From Phellopilus nigrolimitatus (taxonomy: Eukaryota > Basidiomycota > Agaricomycetes > Hymenochaetales > Hymenochaetaceae): a stretch of DNA of 64,000 nt. Under the pieces are notes generated by a model. The model saw only the letters and a list, made by a program, of their open reading frames with translations, had not been told where the DNA came from and searched no databases. The position numbers and the translations under genes were made by a program. The first letter of the stretch is position 1, and the number at the start of each line of letters is the position of its first letter. Positions 34,298 through 46,910 of this stretch are shown one piece after another. The stretch lies in assembly GCA_021029095.1 (NCBI GenBank), contig JAJOHG010000064.1, forward strand, positions 1 to 64,000. Reading direction: 5' to 3'.

Positions 34298-36525
34298 ATG
34301 GCTTCTGGATCCGAAGCAGCCCCCGTGTTCGACTTGAAGCCGTCCTTCGGCGCGCTGTACATCGGCGTCTTGACCGCCATAGGGTGAGTCAGCACGAATG
34401 CAATGCCTTACTTTGCTAGAATGTAACTATGTGTGCGCTCAAGGCTGCTGGGGATAACGACCCTCCAGACATGGCTGTACTACTCGCGCTACCCGAATGA
34501 CCCGCGCGGACTGCGCATCATCGTGAGTGTTCCCCGCGATCCGTTTCCTTGAAGCCAGCTAGTTCTGAGCAGAAGCGTACAGGTTGCGGTCATATGGTGA
34601 GGAACAATGGAGCACCCGAGTTGTCTCTTAAGCTGACCCGTGAGCTGCGACGCGAAGGGTCCTCGAGCTCCTTCACTCCGCCTTCGGGGCGCATGCGCTC
34701 TACCATTATGTGATTTTGAACTGGGGAAACCCCGAGGCCCTCGCACATTCTATCTGGTCGGTCTTATTTACTTGATTACGTCGCGGTAGCTAATTACACG
34801 AGCGATCGCAGGAGTCTCGACGTACGTGATAGCTTCAGTGTTCGTGTGCGGATCTGTTTCTGACAGCAAAGCGCTTTTTGGGAAAAAAAGATTACCCTGC
34901 TTATAACGGTCAGTGTTATTGTGACTTCTTTTCTTTTGCTTTTCGTCCTGATGGTTCTGGAAATACAGTCCGTAGTCGAAACTATGGTGAGGGTGTTCTT
35001 CATGTGGCGTGTCTGGATCGGTATGTATATTCTATTTTTGCCGCTGCTCGATGGGAATCTAAACAGTGTGATAGTCAGCGGATATAAGTGGTATTACCCT
35101 GCCCTCGTCGTAAGTGAATGCGAGAGCATTTAGCGAACTCTGGCGTACTCACTCCTTTTTAAGGGATTTTTCGGCCTTTGTGCTTTAGGTATGGAAATTC
35201 TGTTTTGGAGTTATTCTAAGTCCTACATCTAATATAAATTATTTACTATGGATGCAGGCTTTAACGTCGGTAAGTCGTGACTGCAGTGCCGATTTTGTTC
35301 TGCATGCTTACTGTCTGGTCCAACTATTTCAGCAACGTACGGGCTGAGGTGAGCACGAACACATGCGTGACCTTCGAATATCCGCACACCTTTACTTGCC
35401 TTCATAGCGTGGCCGAAAAGGACTTTGCGAACTTTGGACATTCGATCTACGTAAGCAGACATCCGTGCTGTACTTGAGCCATTCCCTGACAATATCTGAA
35501 TAGGTCGTATCGACCTCAGGCCTTTCCTCCAGCATAGCGGCCGACTCGACGATCTCCATCTGCCTCGCGTACTTCCTGAACTCCAGGCGGACCGGGTTCT
35601 CGAAGTGAGCTGCTTCGCCACGCCCCTCCTTTCTCTCACTCTCTCGGAGACCAGTTTCTGATGGGTGTACGCAGGACGAATCGGCTCATCAACCGGCTGA
35701 TTTTCTTCGCCATTAATATTGGTATACTGACGAGGTGGGTGCTGCCCTTCCTTCAATTCAAAATTACAACTAATGCGCCTCGATCAGCCTCACGGACGTC
35801 GCCGTCCTCAGCTGCGTAAGCCATTTACACGCCATAAAGCTGTACCGAAACGAGATGCTGACAGCGGTTTGATAAGTCCTCGGCGCTCAAAGGCCCCAGT
35901 CTTGCGTACCTCTCCGTCTACGAGGTCGTCTCGAAGCGTAAGTGGCCGCTCGCCCGACCCGCAATTGTATCCCGCACTCACACGCTGACGCCAATATAGT
36001 GTACGCCAACTCGCTCCTGGCTACGTAAGTCTCACGACATTTGAAGTAGCATTCCGATGAGTGTGACCGAACGAATTGACTCCAGGCTGAACATCCGCGC
36101 GGTCGACAGCAAGAGCGCCACCGACAGCACGGACTTCCGCATGTCCGAGATCCGGTCGCACGCGAACAGCTCCAAAGGCTCGGCGAGCAACGCCCGATTT
36201 GCGGTGCGTTTCCTCGGGCGGCTCGTGTATGTGTATATGCTGAACGTTGCTCACGAACGATAACTGCTTTTCTTTTCTTTTCTTTTCTTTTCTTTTCTTT
36301 CTCCCCTGAATCAGAGCGGGACTCTGGTTCCTGGTAAGGCGATGTCGGCGGCGGGATCCACGACGGAGATGAACGCCTCGTTGGTGGGTTTTTCTTTACG
36401 CTGTTCGACACGCGGGGGTTCTAAACTGTGCTGTGTTTTTTGTTGTGAATATGTAGGAGAACAAGGTCTACGCATACGGCCCGCCAGTCACGGTCTCGTT
36501 CGAGAAGCCCGAGGGCGCCGTCTGA
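34298..36525 (+). CDS. DUF6534-type membrane protein, copy 2
   Basis: This is a multi-helix membrane protein of the DUF6534 family with unknown function. The start at 34298 gives MASGSEAAPVFDLKPSFGAL, then YIGVLTAIG, LLGITTLQTWLYYSRYPNDP (the typical Q-x5-Y-P-x-D first block), VLELLHSAFGAHALYHYVIL, VVETMVRVFFMWRVW, STSGLSSSIAADSTISICLA, YFLNSRRTGFSKTNRLINRL, a short VYANSLLAT exon and LNIRAVDS. A hydrophilic tail, SGTLVPGKAMSAAGSTTEMN and ENKVYAYGPPVTVSFEKPEG complete it. About a dozen small introns are needed. A (TTTTC)n tract lies in the penultimate intron. The two last exons are duplicated in the chimeric pseudogene at 23.7 kb. Confidence 0.8.
36267..36301 (+). repeat. (TTTTC)n microsatellite in a DUF6534 intron
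   Basis: This pentamer repeat tract just upstream of the exon SGTLVPGKAMSAAG is matched by the (AAAAG)n tract at 23958-23987 beside the duplicated exon. It therefore marks one edge of the duplicated piece. Confidence 0.9.
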
Positions 36526-37168
36526 TTGGGGTCTGATTTTTCGATTACTCGTCGTCTGTATGTAATCTGGTGAAAAGGGGTGTTTAGATATCCTCTTTAA
36601 TACTTCTTGGCTTATGTATTTGAATTGGATGACTGTTGTTTGATAATCTAATTTAACTGAAATCCGAGCCTTAGACTTAGGACAAATTAGGTTCAGGTAT
36701 ACACAGAAACTTATATTTTTTCACGTCGCGTTTAATCGGTATCTGAACCCGCATTTCCTCCATGGCCTCCCCGGGTGTAACGCCTTCCAGCCTGACATAT
36801 ATAACTTAATATAAAACATTTAAGAGAAAAATAAACAGACAAGGTTTCCGAAAACCTTGTATTCTGTTGCAAGCCAATATTCAGTATCGAAGGCGTTGCT
36901 GACGTCGGCAGCCACTGATTAGTGCTGCTCTGGCTAGTGAAAGGCTCCTGAAGTCCTGGTCCTCTTGCGCTATTTAATCCATGCTGTAACAAGTTTGAAG
37001 AGCGGGAGTTCAAACCCTGACAGTTGCAAAGACATAGGTATAATTGTACACACACAGCATATATATCTGTTACAACATCGAGGACAATCCAGAAAAGAAA
37101 CAAATACGGCTAGAAATCAGAACAGATAAAAAGCGTCCGCCGCCCGCGCCGCCCATCCCACTCTTTGC
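36526..37168. other. Spacer between convergent genes
   Basis: There is no gene. A small hairpin with arms ACAAGGTTT and AAAACCTTGT lies at 36839-36860. This is the 3' flank of both the DUF6534 gene and the Zn2Cys6 regulator. Confidence 0.4.
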
Positions 37169-40100
37169 TCAATTCAGCGGCGGAGCGGGCGCGGGCGTCC
37201 CGCCCGCCTGCGGCCACGTCTGCCACTGCACGTGGTTCGGCAGCGACATCCAGAAGTCGCCGTCGAGCGCGTGGTCGTCCGCGAGCATCTGCACGAGCCC
37301 GTCCGCCTCCATCGGCGGCCAGTTCAGGTCGAACTGCGAGAAGTTGAGGCTCGCGCCCGCGCCCTGGAACAGGCCGAAGCCCGCGTCCACGCCCGCGCCC
37401 ACACCCACGTCGCCGCCGTACCCAGTTCGTCGGCGCGGGCTGGGGCTGTGCGTATAGCTGCTGCTGCTGGCTTTGTGCATGTTGCTGGTGGTGGTGGCTA
37501 CTTGGCCCAGGCCCGTGCTGGTACGAAGGAGCTGCGAGGCTGTTAGCGTAGGCCGGCGCATGCGCTTGTGGGGCAGAGGAGAGCTGTCCCGCGTGCGACG
37601 GGGCGTAGAAAGCGTCGCCCGCAGAAGCGAGGGGGTGCTGCATGGCGCAATTCGACTGCGTCGAGTGGGGTATATGCCCCCGCCTATTGACGCTGCCATT
37701 GACGTCCAGCCGCGGCATAGGCAGATGCGCTAATGCGGCGTCCGTGCTGTCCATATGGTTAGAGACGTCATGCGGATGCATGGGCCCTGCAGAGGGCGCA
37801 GGCGCCGCGGCAGACAGGGGCGTCGTAGACGAAGAAGCAGATGTGAGCGTAGATGACGATACCGATCCATTCGCGGGCGTCGCGCCGCTGGAAGGCGGCA
37901 TCGGAGCCGGCGGGAGCTCCGAGAGCATGTGGCGCTTTGGCGTGCTGACCTGGGACGTGACGCCATCGAGGCCACGGCTGAAGACGCGCAGGAGCCCGTT
38001 GAGCAGGCGCGCATAGCGCATACCAGAATGCGATTCGTCTGAGTTGACGGCACAGGCTAGGTAGACTATGACTTTCTTGACGAGTTGGATGATGGCGCGC
38101 TGGTCTTGGGGGACTACGGCGCCAACAAAGACAGCCTTTTTATTTAGTTTTTATTTAATCATCAATGTAGGCACGTGGATAGACTTTTAAGAAAATCATA
38201 CCTTCAGAAGAAATACTCCTGCATATCTACGATCGATTGTCAGTTCAAGGTAACGGGGAACAGGACGAAGCGTACTAACTGGAAATACAGGAAAAATCTC
38301 CACGGCAAATAAGACATCGCACCACTCGGATGCAGCCTTTCTACACAAATATGCAGCAGCTCGTCTATAGGGAAAAGAAGAAAGGCAATTAGCTTGGCGT
38401 AAGCTATAAATGCAATGGAGGATGTACACGTACAGCAGGCGTCGATCGCCTCCAAGATGAACCGAGCATCGGGACTGCCCATTGGCCCTCGCGGAAAGAT
38501 GACATTATCCGCAACCTTCTTTCCGTCCTCGGTCGTCGACGTGCCCCGCTGCACATGTGCTTGGAAAGCGAAGGCGTAGATGTAAAGACGCGTATAGTGC
38601 TGTAAAGAAGGAAAAATTAATGAAGACCGTTCACTTGCAGATGAGATATCCTTACGAAGCTGGTCCAGACACAGTCAGTCACAAGAGCCGAATCCCAGAC
38701 CTTTCCCTCCCAGTTGAGACGGAAGCCATTCTACTCCAAATGAGATACATCACAATTCTAAGGCTGTATTAATGCTTACTATGCCTGATAAACATTGATA
38801 GTCAGATATTTAATAGTAAAGACGTGAGAGAAAAAAAGGACATACTTCGGGTAAGCTCGTCGAGATATCTTTTTATTTATTTTTCATCCACAGAATTAGA
38901 TTGACGACGTCGCAGAGATACTAGGCATGCGACGTACTTGTGATAGTCCCCTACGCGCACGAGGGCGATCGTCCTGTCTTTTGAAGGGTAAAGCACATCA
39001 TGCGCGGACGCCATTGTTTGTGTTAGCTCCGTATATCTATTGCAGGGTCCGAATTCATATACAAAATTCAATCAACAATGGACTTTAGGACGGAAATGAA
39101 AACAGAAGTAGTGACTCACGCTTGAAGCATCGCGGAGAAATCGTCCTGAACCCCCGGAATTGGGCCCAAGGAGGGAAAACTCTCGGACGCAGACGGAACC
39201 ATCCCGCAATGGGTACGCTGAAAGCAAAGGCCGGGACCTAACGGGAGTCCATAAGTCAGATTCACCCGGTGGACAATGTTACAGCAAAGAATTTACCTCT
39301 GCTCCAAAATGCTTTCCCTGACCGTATCGAAATGCTGAAAATCGATGCCCAAGGTCAGCATTTCAATGTCTCTTCACAGAGAAAAACTGTACCTTCGGTC
39401 GAATATGTAGCAATCTATTCGGCAGTATCACAATGCTAATCATTACTATCATGAAAAATAAAACACTTGGGTACTCACAAGTCCACGCCAGTCGCTCACG
39501 GTCAAGACGCTCGTTCTCAAGGAGCTTATCTGCGTCGTTGACAATACCAGAGCTGTCCTCCTCCACACTTGGTGTTATGGGGCGGAGAGTCTTTTGGTCG
39601 AGGCCGAGCATATAGCTGAGTTCGTGATTGAGTGAAATTACTAGCTTCAAAATTATCCACAAAACTCATACCCAATACGCACAGCCATCCCAACGAGCAT
39701 CCAGCCCATACGATGCTCCTCGTCTTCAGTGGCGGGCTCTGGACGGCGTGGAAGGTTCTCTGGGGTGTTACTGAGTACGTAGACGCACGGGGAGGACACG
39801 GGGAGGACATTATTAACTGCGTACCTGATAGAAGAAGCAAGGCTTCCACTGCCCCCACAGTAACGACCTTGCCGAGGATAATCTCGTTTATCAGCGTCTG
39901 CAGTAACTCCGTCAGAAATCCGCTTCGCCACGATAAAAATAAAAACAAAACTACACATACTTGCATATATTCCCAGCTGCGCGCGTGCACGTCGAACATC
40001 TTTTCCTGGCGCGCCGCGATAACGACGATCGCGGTGAGCAGCACTTCTTCCTCGTGAGCAAACCGTGCGAGCTCGACTGCGCAGCGCGGTATGCGGTGAT

Positions 40101-41367
40101 GGGGCACCATCGGAAATACCGCGTGCGCGCCAGAGAAGAAGTGTCGTACGAGATGCGCGAGCTCCGCGGGAGATAAGACTCGCGCGCGCACGAGCGCGTA
40201 CGCACCGAGGGTCGGCAGCGGCTGAAAACGGATCGGATGGCCATTGTTGTGGTTGAGGTTGCTATAGTTATGAAGTGAGTTGTGGTGGTGGTTATGGTAG
40301 GCATCGCACGGTAGCAGCGTGCTATCGTTCGTCTGCAGACCGAGGCCGTAGTCTGAAGCGCCATCGTGCGCGGGCGACCCATCCGAGGGCACCTCACCTG
40401 TGTGGTCGATGCCCGCGCGCGAGTCGCGCCGCTTTGCTTTGTTTTTGCGGTCGACGTCTGCGGCGAGCGCGAGGAGGTTGAGGGCGTCGGTTGGGTTGCG
40501 CAGGGACGCGGCGGCGAGGCTCTGTGGGTCGAGACGATCACGGTCATCCTGGCGCTCGGAGTCGGTAGAGTCCATGCGCATCATCTTTCGTGGCGGGCTA
40601 TCTGAGCCGGACCTGGACCGGCAGTCCTGGTCGACGTCTGCGTCAATGTCGATGTCGATGTCTGATGTAGAGAAGGTGGCTGAGCGGGCACTCGAGGGTT
40701 CATTCCCTGGATGGTGTATGCCTGTCAGTAATCACATACGTAGCTAGAAGGATATGAGGTGGGATATCGGACCGAGCTGTATAACAGCATGACGTCTGGA
40801 CTCGAGACCAGGCCTCTACGGCAGCTCTTATTTATACAAGAGAATAGAATGATCTGGAAAGTGTTGTCGACTGGCTGGAGTGTAGCTTCGGCCCCACGGA
40901 TACATTCCAGACATATTTGTCAGGTGGTGAAACTAAGAGACAGAGGGACTGGTCTGGGTCTGAGTAGCTTCCAAGAGACGTACTTTTCAAAGATCCCCGG
41001 CCCTCTCCTTCCCCCTGGCTCGCATTCGAGCCCGACGATTTCTTGATGATCTTTCCTCCCCTAAACGACGGCGCAAAGACGCATTCCCGCCTCTCGCGCT
41101 TGCATCTCGCGCAGGGAGGCTGGCTAGGCGCATCAATGTCTCCTAGATCGCATTTCGCTTTCCGAGAGCGCTGTAGAGTGTTGAACCTCTATCTGTGACC
41201 ACGAGAAACCAAAGAAAGCGTACGCAATGAAGACACGCCTTGTACGCTCTCCTGCGAGTCTGCTCAAGGATGGCAGCTTGGTCGACTGAGGATTCTGGCG
41301 AAGAGCCGTTCATATGCGGGTGTCGTCGTCGTTGAGTGTTGCCCGTCGATAACCGTCCCCGGTACAT
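37169..41367 (-). CDS. Zn2Cys6 transcription factor with fungal-specific TF domain
   Basis: This is a nuclear transcription regulator. Near the N-terminus, across one intron, lies a binuclear zinc cluster spaced C-x2-C-x6-C-x12-C-x2-C-x6-C, with [15 protein letters not shown] and [18 protein letters not shown] followed by PPCxRC recalls Aro80-like factors, but only loosely. A basic/Ser-rich linker ([20 protein letters not shown]) and an Asn/His-rich stretch precede the fungal TF middle homology region: [66 protein letters not shown]. The C-terminus is rich in Ser, Ala, His and Gln. One frame shift is needed near 37425 to reach the tail [15 protein letters not shown], ending at 37169. The ATG at 41367 is the longest start; 41313 (MNGSSPESS) is also plausible. 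Confidence 0.82.
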
Positions 41368-41738
41368 TACGTTCTTTCCTAAACGGGGTTTCTGCTCGTT
41401 TTTATGTCAAAAGTTACAGATGGGGTTATAAGTATGAATTTCCAGCCAGTTTTCGACAGATCATACCAAATTATTTGAAGAAAAGTCTAATTATCTGTTT
41501 CCCGTGAGCCATGCAAATTTTCTCCTTGATCGTCTGGCAAATTGTGAGGCCGTGTACTGACCGAACGGTCAAGTCTGTGACAGCCACATCCACATCAGGG
41601 AGGTATTATTGTCATTCTGTGACTGAGATTCGACAGTGATCACGACAATCTGGACGACGACGAGCAAAGGCTAAGAGGCAAACCTAATGTGAGGTGCGTT
41701 CGCCGAGCTTTCAGAGGAGTCTTCTCATTTTCGTTAGA
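41368..41738. other. Divergent promoter region
   Basis: This is the upstream region of the zinc-cluster regulator (minus) and COG7 (plus). A possible 3' splice site (TTCGTTAG) lies just before the COG7 ATG, so a 5' non-coding exon is possible. No gene is seen. Confidence 0.4.
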
Positions 41739-44581
41739 ATGCAGAATCGCCAACTCGATGAAAACAAACACTCGTCGTCGGGAAAAGACATCCTTCGTTC
41801 CCTGGAGGACTACTCGGACGTCGCGGCATGGATCAACGATATAATCGATGACGATGATGGGGAGGAGGACCGGGATGGCGAAGAACGCGTGTACGAACTT
41901 TCCGAGCTCGAGCGGCGCGTGTCGCATCTGTCGGCGGTGCTTGAGGTCGCGTGCGAAGATACGTCGGCGCAGCTCGAGAAGACCATCGACGAAGTGTCGC
42001 GGACAGTTCCAAGACTTACATATGATCTGCAACTCATGCAAGAAAGTGCGCTGTCTCTACAGGCTTCACTGCATGCCGTAGAGCACCATTCGCAGTCGTT
42101 TCTCAATACCGCTGAGACGGGCCCTGTCCTTGACCAACTGCATTTCCTCGACATGGTCAAACGCAATATGGAAGCCTCGTTGGTGGTGCTGAGGGAGGCG
42201 GAGGCCTGGTCTAGTCTCGAGTCTGAAGTCCTCTCCTTCCTCACCGAGCAGGCGTACTCTAAAGCCGCTTCGAGACTGTCAGAGGCGTCTAAATCCTTGG
42301 GCGTCTTCCAGAATACGTCTGAGTTCGAGAGCCGTAAAACTCTCATGATCAATCTGCAGAATCAGCTCGAGGCGGCGCTCAGCTCGGCGCTTGTAGCGGG
42401 CATCAATAGCAACGACGTCGAGGCATGCAAAAAGTACTTCGATATTTTCTGCCATATCGAGCGGGAGGCGGAGTTCAGGAGTTACTGGAATGGCAGCAAA
42501 CGGAAGGGCATTGTTTCGTTTTGGCAGGAGGCAGAGCTTCGAGACTGCGAAGAAATCACTTCAGCGAAGACTAATGGTCGGAAATTTGCAGGTTTTCTTT
42601 CAGACTTCCTTCAAGAAGTATTGTCTGTATTACAGGTTGAGCGAGTTTCTGCCGTGTCGATCTTCCCTGACCCCCAATCGACTCTATCTACATTCATAAC
42701 AAGTATGCTTTCATCTCTTCACCCATCGCCTTCTCAGCGCTTGAATGCGCTCGGTAATTTCTATGGCGATCTTGTCCTCCCGGAACTTATCTCGTCATTC
42801 AAAGCTACAGAAGAGTTCGCGGTTGCTACTGACAAAATCATGGAGAAGGTCGGCTACTCATCCCTTTCACCTTCTGCTCCCCGGCCTTCATTAGACGACC
42901 GTGAGATCGTTCCCTCGCTTCAGCGCTCGCAATCTCGGCGTCGCTCCCAGCGACAATCCTTCTCGCGACGCCTGCATCGCTCATCTATATCTGTACCCCG
43001 AGCCGACTTCCTAGGAACCGGTGCCACGCCACTCGACCACAGCTGGGAGGAAGCACTGTTCGAGCCGTTTCTCGAATACCAATGCGACTATGCGACGCTC
43101 GAGAAGCGTCTCTTGCGCGCGCAGCTCAGGAGCCTGCTGAAGCCCGCTTCGTCCTCGCCCGCAGGAGCCCGCGTGCTAGCGTGAGTGCGCGGTCGACGTT
43201 CTGGCATGCGCAGATGAGGGTCTGGCGCGCTGCATGGCGTTCACTCACGGATACGGAGCCGTGGGGCTCGTGCAGGCGCTCGACAACCTCTTCGAGGCCT
43301 TCCTGGAGTCGGCGCGCCGCGACATCCTAGATTCCAGGGGCTCCCCGACGCCCGATGCAAATGCATTTGCGTCGGGCGAGGAGTTCGCGGAGCTCGACTA
43401 CTCTGCCGCAGACCTCGCGTCGTTTCAGCTCGTCCTGCACCTCCTCGAGGCCGCCCGCAGCGTCCTAGATCGGTTGACTGTGTTCGAGGCGAAGCTGCGC
43501 GCGGGCCTGCTGCAAACGGCAAACGCGCTGAAGATGGCGCGGAACGACCCCTTCGGAATATACGTCTCCGGGACGACAAGGACGGCGCTGAGTCTGTTGC
43601 AGGGATCAGCGCTGAACAGCGTAGAGCTGCAGAGTTTACTGGACGCCGTCGATCCAGAGCAGCAGCCGCATCCACACAGCGCGTTCACACCCAACTCTGC
43701 GGCGCTTAGTGGCCTTAGTGGCCAAAGGATGCCTCCCGGACAGTCCCGCAGCACATTGCTGTTTGGAGCGAAGAAGGCCGTATCCGATTTCGCGAAGGCG
43801 TGCCAAGTGCGGCTGCAGGAAACGATCCTGGCGCCGCTGCTCAAGCATCTCTCGACGTATCCTTCGTCCTCGGTCTGGGCGTCTGAAAATCCGCGGGATC
43901 GGCGCGCAGGTGGCGCCGGCGCCGGTGCGATCAGCGAGGTGGTGATCCCGACGTTCTCGCTCTCGCCGAGCGCGAACATCCAGCGTGTCGCTGAGGGCCT
44001 GCTCAGCTTGCCGCGGTTGTTCGAGGTCTATGCAGACGACGACGCGCTTGCGTTCTCCATCGAGACGCTCCCTTTCGTGGACGAAGAAAGCCTGAAGGCG
44101 ATGGCGGCCGAGGGTGCATCTTCAGTGGAGCCTACAGAACCAGACTCACGCGATGCGCCTCGCTCGCGTGCAAAACGCCTGCATTCTCCTTCTCTGTCCA
44201 TCAAGGTCCTCCCGCCCACACACAATCCGAGCACGCCGCCCACGCTACTGCTTACGCCGGAGGCTGTCTCCTCTGCATGGCTCGCCTCGCTCGCGCTGAC
44301 GCTCCTCGCGCACCTCACCGACAGCGTGCTTCCGGCCATCCCCAGGCTGAGTTCGCGGGGCGCCGCGCAGCTCGCAGAGGACCTCGGGTATCTGAGCCAG
44401 ATCGTCAAAGCGCTAAACGTGGAGTGGGAGACGCTGGAGGCAGTGGCGCGAGGCAGTGGGGCTGGAAGAAGACGAGCTGCGGAAACGGCTACGCGCGGGG
44501 AAAGGGGAGGCGCAGGAGGAGAGAAGCGGGATGTCGGACGTGCTGAAGGCCGTTGCGAAGTTGAGAGCATGGACTGTATAG
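41739..44581 (+). CDS. COG7: Conserved oligomeric Golgi complex subunit 7
   Basis: COG7 is part of the eight-subunit tether for retrograde vesicles inside the Golgi. The start at 41739 gives MQNRQLDENKHSSSG and then the family signature LRSLEDYSDVAAWINDII. Long helical blocks follow, such as ELSELERRVSHLSAVLEVAC, HFLDMVKRNMEASLVVLREA and SFWQEAELRDCEEITS. The later part has CMAFTHGYGAVGLVQALDNL, RVAEGLLSLPRLFEVYADDD and LAEDLGYLSQIVKALNVEWE. The gene is nearly intron-free. Two one-base shifts are needed: near 43160-43185 (before DVLACADEGLARC) and near 44445 (before WREAVGLEEDELRKRL). The true end is then LKAVAKLRAWTV and TAG at 44579-44581. As in the E2 gene, the shifts look like stray extra bases. 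Confidence 0.85.
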
Positions 44582-45122
44582 GATCACGGGACGTACTGTA
44601 TATCGATTCTATTGTCTTCTTCAATTCATTCAGACCTGAATCCAATCGAGTGTATGAGGTTCGGTTGAAAAAACAGTGATGCAGATTAAGTACAAGTCTA
44701 TATTCTCATCGTATAATCTCATGGTAATCTCATCGTACTGTATAACTGTGTCAAGCGTGTCGGTTATTGGAATGAGCATTAGGCGCACAGATTTGGCTCG
44801 TATGGATCAGTTCAAAGCGCGATTGACACCTTCCTGCTTCTTTCTCCCTCACCTCCCCCTTTTCCCTCTATAACTAGACCTTCAATCCTTCTCTGTCTTC
44901 TTGCTGAGTAAGCGACGAGTAGGTGACACAATGTCTTCGGCTGGCACAGCGTGACGTAGGGTCGCTATCAAAAAAAAAAATTCGTGGCGAAGATATGACG
45001 AGCATGAGTTGCGAGCTGAGACACAACGACGTATGGATCAAGGAAGCGGACGCCCCTAAGGACCGAGAAGTAGCCGTGAGTGTACTGCCATGATTTTGAC
45101 TTCATGGATGCACTTGATGAAG
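44582..45122. other. Spacer between convergent genes
   Basis: This is the 3' flank of COG7 and of the F-box gene. I see no gene in it. Confidence 0.4.
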
Positions 45123-46610
45123 CTACTTCTTCCAGCTAATCTTTCTTGGAGGCACGATCGACGACACCCCGCGTCGCGTCAGGAGAGGACAGTCCGCTAT
45201 TTCGAGCCGCTTGAAGTGCTTCCACTTGTCCGCAAAGCCCCCGATATCGAACAGGCCCTTGAGGGCACTTTCCTCGAGGTGACGGCAGTTTTTCAAGCAG
45301 AGTGTGCGCAGGTGTGGTAGATGCAGGTGTGGTAGATCATATGATCCTAACTCTGAACGCTCAGAAAAGATTAAGGATTGATTGGAAGCCTCGATGGAAA
45401 GATGTCGGATATTTGGGAGTCCCTCGAGCAATGCGTGGAAAGAAATTGTACCTATGGCCTCTTCGGATACGTCCATGACGATGCTGAATTTCTGAAGCGA
45501 AACCAAACATTCTCTTCCGAGCAGTGTCTCCAGCCAAATCTGGCCGTCGTTGACTTGCACGTCATCGAGAATTTCAAGCGACAGACTGGATAGCCTAGGC
45601 GAGATAAGTTTTTTCATGAGCCCTGCAATTATGTCCGGACAGGATTCCGAAATTTCGAAGGTGAGATACAGAAGACAGGGAAGTCGGAAAGGTGCCACTT
45701 CAAGATCGTCTTCAAAAAATCCTCGAAAAGATATATGCAAGTGAGTTAGGCGTTTTTGGTCGAGGAACAGTGGTAAACGATAAATCTCTGGGACCACGTC
45801 TTCGTCGAGATCAAACTTGCATTTCCTCAGAGTAGTCCCGAAAGATTCGTTCGGAATTACACGGGCTTGCAGTTCTACGATATTTGGAGTATGCCATGCA
45901 CCGAAGAGCTCCTGAATGATTTCGTCCAGGTCCCACAGGTCCACAGCTTCGTCATTAGTCGAGAAGCCTACCGAAAGGAACCGCAGGGAATGAAGACATG
46001 GGCAATGTGCAAGTGCGTTGTCAAATGCATCTGCACCCCATAAGGGAAAAGACAACGTAAGCTCCCTCCATCGTCCCGAATGATCAGCTACATTCTGGAG
46101 AAAATCAGTGAAGGTGAGATAGCCACCTCCCTCCGGTTTAAGACAGTGCCCCAGTTCAATAGATAAGCCTGTTTTTTTACTGCGCATGAGGAATGTCTGA
46201 ATTTCTTCGAGACCCTGGATATCCGACACGTGAGACCAAAGGCGAGGCAGGGATAGAGCGACGGTTCGGAAGCGGCGGCTGACGTGCGACAAGGAAACGC
46301 TATTCTCGCATCCGTGTCTCTCTTTCACCACTTTTTCCCGTCGCATGCCAATTCCAGAATCGCCGCAAGGACGTCGTCGGGAAGTGAGTCGAAACCAGGA
46401 AGAATAACTGGCCTTTTCAGCAGATTTTCGTACTCGATAATCTTGGCTCCTGACACGCCTCCTCAGACTGAAGAGCAGCTCCTGCATGTTTCTGAGATGC
46501 AGCCAAAGCCTGCCTAATGGATCGAGCTTCATCACAAGTTATGAAATCGTCTGGAGGCGGGATGTGGAAAGTTGGTAAAGACGACCTTCCGAGAGTAGGT
46601 CTGATTGTGT
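45123..46610 (-). CDS. F-box protein with leucine-rich repeats
   Basis: This looks like a substrate receptor for an SCF ubiquitin ligase, one of the many such proteins in Agaricomycetes. A coiled N-terminal part (RSIRQALAASQKHAGAALQ, KIIEYENLLKRP) leads to the F-box LPDDVLAAILELACDG, then SLSHVSRRFRTVALSLPRLW and LWSHV. The remainder consists of degenerate LRRs: LTLSFPLWGADAF, LHSLRFLSVGF, LTHLHISFRGF, LSSLSLEILDDV, IRHLSIEASN, LRTLCLKNCRHLEESAL and FKRLEIADCPLLTRRGV, with the stop at 45123. The F-box and LRR parts are in different frames, with one-base shifts near 46335 (at an A5 run) and near 46455. The true start is unresolved; a reading frame at 46532-46903 may hold a first exon. A hAT MITE sits just upstream. 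Confidence 0.65.
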
Positions 46611-46910
46611 CCTACTTCATCGCAGAATATCTGAGGGACGTACCATAGCTTCTCCGCGACTATTGGGCCACTCTTAGATAGGCCCTGGAGCTTTTGAAGG
46701 ACGTCGAAGAGGTTACCAATCGTGCTCGCCTCGAAAGCAAAGTCCATGTCGGTTTTGCGAGCCATAACGTTGTCGGTTTTGCGCTTGCAGAAAGAAAGCG
46801 CCCAAGAGTTTGACGTTGATAAAGCGGGTTGTCGAATAGCGTTGCCCCCAGGAAGGTACTCGGTGCTGTTAGATATGGGGAAGATGAGGACCCGTTGTGA
46901 CACCTTGTGT

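Noticed and set aside
36990..37030. Possible pol III B box (minus-strand GGGTTTGAACTCCCG) suggesting a tRNA or SINE
   Set aside because: No A box at the right distance, no cloverleaf and no A/T tail were found.
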